Source of the DNA: Fen-1298 sp050015675
GTDB taxonomy: Bacteria > Bacteroidota > Ignavibacteria > UBA10030
Reading direction: 5' to 3'
NCBI GenBank assembly: GCA_050015675.1
Contig: JBEKAY010000009.1
Span: 1-64,000 of the forward strand
Length of the DNA: 64,000 nt
Within the stretch, counting starts at the first letter, position 1. Every line of letters starts with the position of its first letter. The translations under genes and the position numbers were made by a program. Below the pieces are notes generated by a model. It was not told the DNA's origin. It made no database searches and saw nothing but the letters and a program-made list of their open reading frames with translations. Positions 9,586 to 16,226 of this stretch are shown here, piece after piece.

Positions 9586-9701
9586 AGGATTCGTTCATAT
9601 ATATTGTTGTCTCTTTACCTTCAGTAACGGCTTGTATCTGAATCTATGAATGGGTAGATTTCTTATATTCCCAATAAAATTCATTGAGCGAGAGGCTTGC
9701 A

Positions 9702-11384
9702 ATGGTCTATAATTTTCTATTTTCAAGTGATACCGGCCTGTCTAAGCGTATAAAATCAAATGATATTACCTATATAGTTCGAAGAGCCTTAATTCAAGAA
9801 GATATCTGGCTGAATATGCATTATAAAAAAATATCAGAGGAAGAAGCCGAAAAGAAAGTTGGCGAATCTTCATTGAATTGGAGTTGGAATAAAGAAAAAG
9901 TTAAAAAAATTGTCGAGAAAATTAATGGTGATATTGAAAGACATATCAGTCAATGTAAAAATGTATTAAAAGAAAGACTAAGTGCTCAAATCTCTTTCAA
10001 TTGGGAAAAGTTGAAAGACTTTACGGCTTTCCCTGAAGCTCAACCAGTAAAACCTCTATTAAATGAGCTACCTAACGAACCAAACATAAATGAAATTAGA
10101 TATTGTCCTTCTCTTAGTATTCTTGACAGACTGAGTAAATATAGAAAAGAACAGAAAAAGGAAGGTGTAAGATTGCTCTTTCAGCATGACAATAAAGTAT
10201 GGCAAGAAAAATGCGAAGCGATTAACAAGGGAAATAAAGAGAAATTAAATATTTATGAATCGGCTTATAAAGATTGGGAAACTCGGAAAGCACTTTTCAT
10301 TGAGAAACAGCAAAACAAGAATGAAATCATTGATAAACAACATGCAGCTTTTAATGAAAAGAAAAAGAAAGGCATTCTTCGATACTTTACCGAAGGACTG
10401 AAACAATCAGAGTATCCTTTTAATATGTCTAAATCATATCAAATGGATTACAATGAAGAAAATGGCATTCTTGTTGTGAACTTTTCATTACCACCTTTGG
10501 ATGAAGTATTCGAAGTAAAAGAAATCAAATTTATTCAATCAAAAGAGAAGATTGAAGAAGTTACTTTCTCAGAGTCGGAGAGAAACCGGCTTTATGATGA
10601 ATTGTTGTATAGTATTACACTAAGAACAATCCATGAACTATTCACAATAGACACAATTGACTGCCTCAAAGGGATTGTATTCAATGGATTTGTAGAATCA
10701 GTCGATAAAGGAACTGGAAAGAATATAAATGCATGCATCCTTTCGATTCACGCGAACAAGCCTGAGTTTCAAGATATCAATTTGGATAAAGTCGAACCAA
10801 AAACATGTTTCAAAACCTTGAAAGGTGTGGGTAGTTCAAAGTTGCATGGACTTTCACCTGTGGCACCTATTATAAATATTGATAAAAATGATAAACGATT
10901 CGTTGCTTCGTATGAAGTTGCAGAAGGATTAGATGAATCAAATAATTTAGGGGCGATGGACTGGGAAGATTTTGAACATCTTATTCGAGAATTATTTGAA
11001 AAGGAATTCTCACAAAACGGAGGCGAGGTCAAGATAACTCAGGCGAGTAGAGATGGTGGGGTAGATGCAGTCGCATTTGACCCAGACCCTATACGGGGTG
11101 GTAAAATTGTTATTCAGGCTAAAAGATATACAAATGTTGTAGGAGTATCGGCAGTAAGAGATTTATATGGAACCGTGATGAATGAAGGTGCTACAAAAGG
11201 TATTCTTGTGACTACTTCAGACTATGGTACGGATTCATACGAATTTGCAAAAGGAAAACCCATTACACTCCTAAACGGAGGAAATCTTTTGCATTTACTT
11301 GGGAAGTATGGATACAAAGCTCATATTGACCTTAAGGCAGCAAAAAAGATTTTGGCTGAAAACGAAGACAATAAAAAGAAATAA
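9702..11384 (+). CDS. Mrr-like restriction endonuclease with long N-terminal region
   Basis: About 560 residues. The ATG at 9702 is preferred over a TTG at 9684 because GAGAGG lies just upstream of it. Residues 1-400 are helical and charged, with no recognised fold. The C-terminal 150 residues are an Mrr_cat-type PD-(D/E)xK nuclease: E425 in WEDFEHLI, D455 in DGGVD, and Q472/K474 in IQAKRY, followed by GILVTTSDYG and a LLNGGNLLHLL end. Such enzymes cut foreign, often modified, DNA. No methyltransferase gene is in the element, which fits a modification-dependent (type IV-like) or self-contained activity. The target is unknown. It is cargo of the island. Confidence 0.82.
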   Translation: MVYNFLFSSDTGLSKRIKSNDITYIVRRALIQEDIWLNMHYKKISEEEAEKKVGESSLNWSWNKEKVKKIVEKINGDIERHISQCKNVLKERLSAQISFNWEKLKDFTAFPEAQPVKPLLNELPNEPNINEIRYCPSLSILDRLSKYRKEQKKEGVRLLFQHDNKVWQEKCEAINKGNKEKLNIYESAYKDWETRKALFIEKQQNKNEIIDKQHAAFNEKKKKGILRYFTEGLKQSEYPFNMSKSYQMDYNEENGILVVNFSLPPLDEVFEVKEIKFIQSKEKIEEVTFSESERNRLYDELLYSITLRTIHELFTIDTIDCLKGIVFNGFVESVDKGTGKNINACILSIHANKPEFQDINLDKVEPKTCFKTLKGVGSSKLHGLSPVAPIINIDKNDKRFVASYEVAEGLDESNNLGAMDWEDFEHLIRELFEKEFSQNGGEVKITQASRDGGVDAVAFDPDPIRGGKIVIQAKRYTNVVGVSAVRDLYGTVMNEGATKGILVTTSDYGTDSYEFAKGKPITLLNGGNLLHLLGKYGYKAHIDLKAAKKILAENEDNKKK

Positions 11385-11491
11385 AACTGAAAAGTTAGTA
11401 TGTTTTTTGTAAATCAAGATGTATTAATTAATTCCGGTAGGAATTCGCCAACACAACAAAAATGGAAGCACTCTTTTTTTATAGGTGAACG

Positions 11492-12202
11492 ATGGAAAAT
11501 GAATTAATACTAACAGGTGACCTACCGCTGAAAATGATGGAAACGCAAAATAGAAAAGCATTAATTGAAGCCTTCGAGAAGGAAAAAAGGGAAGGGTTCA
11601 GCTGCGCGAAAGATTCTAAAGTAGAAGTGAGGCAACAAGCGGACGGGACATTCACATTTCGTGAAGCGAAATCTTCTTCTTTTTCTGAAATAATTGAGAA
11701 TCTTAAACGAGACCTTGAAATTCTTAATCCGGGGATTGAGAATCCACCCAACACATGGAAATGGAGCATGAAAGAGTTTTCCACTAATAAGGAATGGAAT
11801 GCGTTTTATGAAGGAGAGATTTTTGGAAAATTGCAGATATTAGTATGGATAAGAGATGTTTTTTCAACGATTGATTTTTCAAATCCAGAAGATGCTTTAC
11901 AAAAATTCAATGATCTCAAAAAAGCATTTGAGCACCTACATGAAATGTGGAATGATAGTAGGCGAACTATAGCAGACTTTAAAATCCAACTAATGCAAAA
12001 GCGATTAAAAGATATTTCAGACACAGATAAAAAAACCTTTATTGCAATCATTCAACAAGCAAGAAGAACCAACGAAGGGAAGTTAATATATAGTGACGTA
12101 TCACGAAAGGCGAAGAAAGAATTGCCTAATGGCATTGGCGGGAGACAACTTGATGATAAGTACTGCAAGGAACTTGTAGAAGATATTTTGCATCTGAAAT
12201 AA
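11492..12202 (+). CDS. Island protein of unknown function (236 aa)
   Basis: No family is recognised. The protein is acidic and lysine-rich, mostly helical, with no signal peptide or membrane segment. Residues about 55-75 are serine/glutamate rich and a WKWSMKEF motif lies near residue 90. The C-terminal third (DTDKKTFIAIIQQAR ... GGRQLDDKYCKELVEDIL) looks like a small folded, possibly DNA- or protein-binding, domain. It starts 107 bp after the Mrr-like nuclease and ends at a strong terminator, so the two may share a function such as control of or specificity for the nuclease. That link rests on position alone. Confidence 0.65.
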   Translation: MENELILTGDLPLKMMETQNRKALIEAFEKEKREGFSCAKDSKVEVRQQADGTFTFREAKSSSFSEIIENLKRDLEILNPGIENPPNTWKWSMKEFSTNKEWNAFYEGEIFGKLQILVWIRDVFSTIDFSNPEDALQKFNDLKKAFEHLHEMWNDSRRTIADFKIQLMQKRLKDISDTDKKTFIAIIQQARRTNEGKLIYSDVSRKAKKELPNGIGGRQLDDKYCKELVEDILHLK

Positions 12203-12247
12203 AATAATTTTCGGAAGCTTTTCCGAAAAAGGCAATATTATTTCGGA

Positions 12248-12287
12248 AGCCCTTACTCAGATATTATAAGCTGGGTAAGGGCTTTTT
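12248..12287 (+). terminator. Intrinsic terminator after the 236-aa island gene
   Basis: Stem AGCCCTTAC (12248-12256) / GTAAGGGCT (12275-12283) with an 18-nt loop, then TTTTT. A smaller hairpin TTTCGGAA / TTCCGAAA lies just upstream near 12208-12228. Confidence 0.8.
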
Positions 12288-12471
12288 CATTTTTCGGATT
12301 GGTATAGGATTGGTATGTCTAAGGGTGAGGTCAATAGACTTTACCCTTTTTCTATTTAAGGGTTAAAAATTAAAAACATCTTTTCGATGGAAGAAGAGAA
12401 TGAAATCAAATTTAAAATATTTTCAACCGACACCAGAGGGTAGCTTCTCTTCTTCCAACCCTCACGTCGAT

Positions 12472-12552
12472 AAGCTCCGTTCATTCGTCCATATCGGACT
12501 CCTAACCGGAAACTCCGGTTCCCTGATTGTACGTTTAAGCGGAGCTTTTTTT
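12472..12552 (+). terminator. Structured terminator, possible 3' end of a small RNA
   Basis: Outer stem AAGCTCCG (12472-12479) / CGGAGCTT (12540-12547) encloses an inner stem ACCGGA (12505-12510) / TCCGGT (12514-12519) and is followed by a run of T. No open frame clearly ends here, so it may terminate a non-coding transcript. Confidence 0.5.
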
Positions 12553-12943
12553 AAACATAGAAATCGGAATGTCTGTTTTGTAGATCAGTAACTCCGAATT
12601 TCACAAAAAGCACGAAGTGATTTATGATTTTCCGACTGAGTGAATTGACACTTGGGTCATTCGAGTTTTGAATGATAGGCGTATGTGCAGAAATAACCGC
12701 CTATAAAATTATTAGTTAGTAGTTGGCTAATAGTTGATCGCTGGCGAGGTCACCCTCGGCACTTCTTGACTGAGAATATTATCCGCGCGATAGACTAACC
12801 GGACGCGGGAAGTAGGTCAAACTATTGCGAAAACTGGACGCCTCAAGTCTCAACCGCCTGAATAAATTCGTGCTTTTAAAAACTCAGAGCACTTCTGCGT
12901 ACTGACGTTTCCTAAGTCTAACCGCCTGTAAGTTTAAGAGACT

Positions 12944-13002
12944 AAGTACAAGAGAATGCTTTCAATATAAGTACAAAAATAAAGTACAAGAAATGAAGTA
13001 CA
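12944..13002 (+). repeat. Four AAGTACA direct repeats upstream of the HNH gene
   Basis: AAGTACA occurs at 12944, 12969, 12982 and 12996, with spacings of 25, 13 and 14 bp, ending 18 bp before the HNH start. This looks like operator or iteron sites for an element-encoded DNA-binding protein. Which protein binds is unknown. Confidence 0.55.
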
Positions 13003-13020
13003 GAAAAGTAGAGAAATAAA

Positions 13021-13518
13021 ATGAATTTCACTCAACAAGACATAGAGAGATTTTTTTCAAAGGTGAACATGATTCCGAATGGTTGTTGGTTATGGACGGG
13101 TTACAAAGATAACGGCGGGTATGGTCGTTTCTGGTTGTGCAAAGGAAATGTTAAAGTCCATCGGTTCTCATACGAAGTTCACAACGGACAGATACCGGAA
13201 GGAAAAGAAGTCATGCACGCGTGTGATCGGCGCGAGTGTTGCAATCCTTCACATTTGTGCGCGGGAAGTCATGAAGAAAATATGTACGACATGAAAGTCA
13301 AAGGACGTGCGAACCCCGTTCGTGGTGAAGATAAAATAAATGCAAAACTCACAGAAACACAAGTGATAGAGATTCGCAATTCAACTATTGCACAAAGAAA
13401 GCTTGCCCAAATTTACGGAGTAAGTCCATGTCAAATTTCTAAGATACGCACATACAAAGAATGGAAACATCTGCCATTTCAGCAACGATTTTCTTTTGTG
13501 GAAAGTAGGGCGGCATGA
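13021..13518 (+). CDS. HNH homing-type endonuclease with C-terminal HTH
   Basis: A 165-residue protein. The N-terminal part is an HNH_3-type nuclease: CWLWTGYKDNGGYGRF, then KVHRFSYEVHNG, VMHACDRRECCNP and HLCAGSHEENM, which provide the metal-binding His/Asn and paired cysteines. Residues about 115-155 form a small helix-turn-helix (KLTETQVIEIR, then YGVSPCQISKI) typical of phage homing enzymes. It probably cuts DNA at a specific site and may promote spread of the element or act on rival phages. Its stop codon overlaps the next small ORF as ATGA, so downstream genes are co-translated with it. Confidence 0.85.
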   Translation: MNFTQQDIERFFSKVNMIPNGCWLWTGYKDNGGYGRFWLCKGNVKVHRFSYEVHNGQIPEGKEVMHACDRRECCNPSHLCAGSHEENMYDMKVKGRANPVRGEDKINAKLTETQVIEIRNSTIAQRKLAQIYGVSPCQISKIRTYKEWKHLPFQQRFSFVESRAA

Positions 13519-13631
13519 ACATTCAAATAATTTTAAAAGACTTACACGGAAATAACGAATTACAAACCATTCCCGCAAGGAATGGAATTAACCAACACAA
13601 TCACATACTTACAGAAAGGTTACAAATATGA
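13515..13631 (+). CDS. 38-codon ORF coupled by ATGA overlap at both ends
   Basis: The ATG at 13515 overlaps the HNH gene stop (ATGA), and its own stop TGA (13629-13631) overlaps the ATG of the next gene at 13628. The peptide starts MNIQIILKDLHG and ends HILTERLQI. It has no known family. A hairpin CCATTCC / GGAATGG lies inside it. The perfect coupling at both ends suggests it is translated, either as a small protein or as a bridge that couples HNH and downstream translation. Confidence 0.55.
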   Translation: MNIQIILKDLHGNNELQTIPARNGINQHNHILTERLQI

Positions 13632-14464
13632 AACAGTCAAATAATTTCACCGAAGCCGTAGAGATTCTGCAAAGCGAACATAAGCTGAAACTCGAAGCCC
13701 TGCCAGCACTCTCGGATGAAAGTCCAGATCAAAGAAAGTGGAGGGAAGAAAAAGAGAAGCGCGCTACCGATGAACTCAAAATCGTAAAAGAGACAGCGGC
13801 AAAATCCGAGGCAATTCTTAAAACAATCCAGAATCGTAAGCGTGAGATTCAGCTTGAAATTGGAAAACTGAAATATCCAGCTTCGAGTAGCGAAGATGCA
13901 GCCTTACGCACTATCGGAGAGACACAGATTCAATCTGCACTCGTTCTTATGTCCTCAAATCTAAAACGCGATGCGCTGGTCAAAGCTATTGCCGATTCGA
14001 TTGCGATAAACCGTATTGATTTTTCATCGAGTGTGCTTGATAGAGTTACCGCTACGATGTCAAAGAATGCCTTTGAAACCGATTACACTCAGACCCAATG
14101 GAGCAGGTTAAGTGATTCTGCAAAACAAAAGCAGCTCATTCTTGACTGCATCGAAACATATCATCTTTACAGCGAGGCATCAAAAATTGACAAGCTACAG
14201 AAAGAACTTGTTGAACTTGCCGAACTCGAAACGCGAGTGAAGACAATAGCAAAACCTGACGAAAAGGAAAAGAAACCCGTGAAGCCCATCATTCCTTCAA
14301 AGACGGAATACCTGTCTCAGAAAGATGCACTTCAAGAGGCAGCTCAAAATCTTTTGGATAGAGACAATGCAGCAAGAGTTAGCGGAAACAAAACTCTTCC
14401 GGGAAACCAAAAGCCAATGGAAATGAATGATTTCGGTGTCATTGGTTCTACACAAGGTTATTAA
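13628..14464 (+). CDS. Island protein of unknown function, coiled-coil rich (278 aa)
   Basis: No family recognised. The protein is hydrophilic. Residues 1-85 form a lysine/glutamate-rich predicted coiled coil, a middle region (about 90-170) carries SSNLKRDALVKAIADSIA, and a proline/lysine-rich linker (EKKPVKPIIPSKTEY) precedes a short tail. There is no signal peptide or membrane segment. It follows the 38-codon ORF with a 4-bp overlap and is followed within 2 bp by another small ORF. Position between an HNH gene and a phage-type protein suggests a phage or satellite origin, possibly structural or packaging related; this is inference. Confidence 0.65.
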   Translation: MKQSNNFTEAVEILQSEHKLKLEALPALSDESPDQRKWREEKEKRATDELKIVKETAAKSEAILKTIQNRKREIQLEIGKLKYPASSSEDAALRTIGETQIQSALVLMSSNLKRDALVKAIADSIAINRIDFSSSVLDRVTATMSKNAFETDYTQTQWSRLSDSAKQKQLILDCIETYHLYSEASKIDKLQKELVELAELETRVKTIAKPDEKEKKPVKPIIPSKTEYLSQKDALQEAAQNLLDRDNAARVSGNKTLPGNQKPMEMNDFGVIGSTQGY

Positions 14465-14465
14465 A

Positions 14466-14633
14466 TTGACAGAAGAAAAGAAAAAGATTCTTAAAAATCT
14501 TGTGGTTTCACTTCAGAGCGTGCAGAGTGAAAACTTCCTTACTGCACTGATTTTGGAAATGGTGTGCGAAAAGACTTCGAGAATAAAAATTCTCGCTGAA
14601 TTAAACCACGTTCCAGAACGGAGCATGAATTGA
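14466..14633 (+). CDS. Small island ORF with TTG start (55 aa)
   Basis: Begins with TTG two bases after the previous stop, with AAGG about 9 bp upstream; an ATG upstream (14427) would overlap the previous gene deeply. The peptide begins TEEKKKILKNLVVSLQ and ends HVPERSMN, and looks like a two-helix protein. No family recognised. The tight spacing to the preceding gene favours a real translated ORF but does not prove it. Confidence 0.45.
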   Translation: MTEEKKKILKNLVVSLQSVQSENFLTALILEMVCEKTSRIKILAELNHVPERSMN

Positions 14634-14675
14634 AATTCGTGCGGATCACTTACGGATAGGTGAACCCGTGTCCCA

Positions 14676-14716
14676 GAGCGAGGGTTTCTCCGGTTAGCTC
14701 CGGCTTTCTCTCGCTC
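14676..14716 (+). terminator. Hairpin with T-rich tail before the last island gene
   Basis: Stem GAGCGAG (14676-14682) / CTCGCTC (14710-14716) with an inner CCGG...CCGG pairing, followed by AAATATATTTTTT. It sits 27 bp before the next ATG and could end the upstream operon or act as an attenuator. Confidence 0.6.
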
Positions 14717-14743
14717 AAATATATTTTTTGATAAGGAGTAACA

Positions 14744-15379
14744 ATGGAAAGATCAACTAAAACAGTGAGGATTAGTAAAAAGCACAGATTCACAAGAGGA
14801 CACAAAAAACTTGGTGGTCGTCGAAAAGGTTCACAAAATAAAATTACTCGCATTGCAAAAGAAATATATCAAGCTGCTTTCGAGGGTTCCGGCGGACTGC
14901 CTGCACTTATTGCGTGGATAAAAAAAAGTAATGCTAACAGACGCGAGTTCTACAAACTCCATGCTCGTTTGCTACCGTTGGATATTCAGAGCGATGAAGA
15001 AGAACAACTCTCTTATGAAATTGTTATCGGAAATATGCGAGATTCAGAGATTGAGAGAGAAGTGGCAAAAGCAGAGTTGAATGAATTTTTCGATGAATAC
15101 GGACACACAAAAGCAGGTCAAGCAATCAAAGAGCTTATTGAAAAGCATAATGAGCAAGATCAAGGGAAAAATATACTTCAAGTGAATGTGCGTCACTCGG
15201 AAAAAGAATCAAACGACGTAACAGAAACAGCGAACGCTACACACGAATTAAAACAACTACCGAAGCCAAAGCCAGTGAACGAAATGGAGAAGCTTGCTGA
15301 GATTGAAAAAGAAATTCATCGAATCATTGACACTCCAAAACCAAAAACATTAGACAGTTCGGAAAGTTCTTGCAATTGA
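14744..15379 (+). CDS. Phage-type DUF5681-like protein (211 aa)
   Basis: The N-terminal basic segment contains a GGRRKGSQNKITRIAKEI motif of the GRPKGSxNK type common in phage-encoded DUF5681 proteins. It is followed by GGLPALIAWIKKSNANRREF and FYKLHARLLPLDI, which match the rest of that short family region. Residues 90-211 are acidic, low-complexity and probably disordered. The function of the family is not established; small terminase-like DNA binding has been suggested from neighbourhoods. A strong AAGGAG site precedes the ATG. It is the last gene before the right boundary and the best hint of phage ancestry for the island. Confidence 0.6.
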   Translation: MERSTKTVRISKKHRFTRGHKKLGGRRKGSQNKITRIAKEIYQAAFEGSGGLPALIAWIKKSNANRREFYKLHARLLPLDIQSDEEEQLSYEIVIGNMRDSEIEREVAKAELNEFFDEYGHTKAGQAIKELIEKHNEQDQGKNILQVNVRHSEKESNDVTETANATHELKQLPKPKPVNEMEKLAEIEKEIHRIIDTPKPKTLDSSESSCN

Positions 15380-15452
15380 TTTCAAGGGGATAGTTTTGTA
15401 TCATTCGAGTGCAAGACAAACGACAAAGTTCTCTTAAAATAAATTTCCTGAA

Positions 15453-15508
15453 TGTCCGCTATCGCTTGCAAACGCACCTAAGAGACGCGTATCGTTCGGT
15501 AACGGACG
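15453..15508. repeat. Short inverted element TGTCCG ... CGGACG at the island right end
   Basis: Ends TGTCCG (15453) and CGGACG (15508), with internal CGCTTGCAA and TCGTTCGGTAAC. A similar 45-bp unit lies at 54628-54672 outside the island, with CGCTTGCAA and TCGTTCCGATAAC between TTTGTCCG and CGGACAAA. The rest of 15380-15598 shows nothing coding. Confidence 0.45.
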
Positions 15509-15598
15509 TTCGCTTTTCAGTAGTTAGAATCAGTGCGGGACACTTCAAAAAAGTGCAAACACAATTACTAACAAATCGATGTACGAAACGCATTTTTT

Positions 15599-15715
15599 AA
15601 AGCCATGGAATTACGCATCAGAATATTCCATTGCCTGCAAATTGTTCATTTCGTATATTGAAGCAGCAACATTCTATTGCCCCGTAGTGTAATTGGCAAC
15701 ACGCCTGACTCTGGA
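15599..15715. repeat. Right attachment repeat (attR) of the island
   Basis: 117 bp identical to 8357-8473. It contains promoter TTGCCT-17-TATATT (15631-15659) and the first 38 nt of tRNA-Gln, and joins directly to the tRNA 3' half, restoring a whole gene. Confidence 0.92.
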
Positions 15716-15750
15716 TCAGGAAAGTCTAGGTTCGACCCCTAGCGGGGCAG
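15678..15750 (+). tRNA. tRNA-Gln (anticodon CTG)
   Basis: Cloverleaf: acceptor TGCCCCG / CGGGGCA with the weak U1-A72 pair typical of tRNA-Gln, D-arm with GTGTAATTGGCAACAC, anticodon stem CCTGA / TCAGG with loop ctCTGga, and T-arm CTAGG TTCGACC CCTAG. CCA is not encoded. The 5' half and promoter come from the island's attachment repeat; the gene is functional only because the element carried an identical copy. Confidence 0.95.
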
Positions 15751-15814
15751 CGAAATAATTGCGAATTGTGGATTGTTAATTTCGAAATTGGAGATTTGAA
15801 ATTCGCAATCAAAT

Positions 15815-15887
15815 GGCCTTATCGTCTAACGGTTTAGGACGTGACCCTCTCAAGGTCGAAATACGGGTTCGATTCCCGTTAAGGCTA
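15815..15887 (+). tRNA. tRNA-Glu (anticodon CTC)
   Basis: Begins GGCCTTATCGTCTAACGG, has anticodon stem TGACC / GGTCG with loop ctCTCaa, T-arm ACGGG TTCGATT CCCGT, and ends TAAGGCTA. It follows tRNA-Gln by 64 bp and is probably cotranscribed. The spacer holds an inverted pair ATTGCGAATT / AATTCGCAAT. Confidence 0.95.
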
Positions 15888-16226
15888 CTTCTCCAGTTAG
15901 CCGCTATTTTTAGTTTAAGTGGTATCAAACCTCTCGTATTCAAAAAATTCCATCAGAATCTTCAGCATTCCAATTATCGCGGATTCGCCACCTGTGCCAT
16001 GGGCAAAAAAGCTGCTACCGTCTATTATTTCTGCGTTTTTGTCGCATATTCATCGTTTTTTACATCTACTGCCTTTACCATTCCAAATTTTATCGTTCCT
16101 TTTTTAATATATGGTTTTTTCATTATCACATAATTTTCAATATTTTTTAAATTTCTATTTGCTCATTTCATCAAGAATCTATATTTTCCACCACGTTTTC
16201 TTAACACTATCTAAAAGTGACTTATT
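15888..16226. other. Intergenic region, AT-rich, no gene called
   Basis: Pyrimidine-rich on the plus strand. On the minus strand a 32-codon frame from about 16124 is followed by a frame without a start whose peptide includes FFAHGTGGESAIIGML. These may be remnants of a decayed gene, but no family is recognisable. The alpha-mannosidase promoter must lie here and has no strong consensus match. Confidence 0.35.

Larger units (their letters stand above)
12203..13020. other. Non-coding middle of the island
   Basis: About 800 bp without a convincing gene. It holds a terminator (12248-12287), a cruciform-like hairpin with T run (12472-12552), a perfect stem ATAGGCG / CGCCTAT (12675-12681 / 12698-12704), three AACCGCCT motifs (around 12695, 12852 and 12920; the last two sit in the longer shared string AAGTCT(C)AACCGCCTG) and four AAGTACA repeats before the HNH gene. 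This density of repeats suggests a regulatory, origin or attachment-accessory role, but none is proven. Confidence 0.5.
8357..15715. mobile_element. Integrative element in tRNA-Gln(CTG), about 7.2 kb
   Basis: Bounded by identical 117-bp direct repeats (8357-8473 and 15599-15715). The right copy continues into the 3' half of a complete tRNA-Gln; the left copy stops in the anticodon loop and runs into element DNA. A tyrosine integrase lies next to the left end, as expected. Cargo in order: integrase, Mrr-like endonuclease, unknown 236-residue protein, non-coding segment with short repeats, HNH endonuclease, 38-codon ORF, two unknown genes and a phage-like DUF5681-type protein. All genes point right. 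No capsid, portal, conjugation or replication protein is recognised, so it is a small island or satellite. Perfect repeat identity suggests recent insertion. Confidence 0.88.

Noticed and set aside
12400..12591. 63-codon plus-strand frame inside the island's non-coding region
   Set aside because: It lies over a structured terminator-like hairpin, has no family match and an odd composition; more likely spurious.
15813..16133. Plus-strand frame overlapping the tRNA-Glu gene
   Set aside because: It starts inside tRNA-Glu and continues into pyrimidine-rich intergenic DNA; not a gene.
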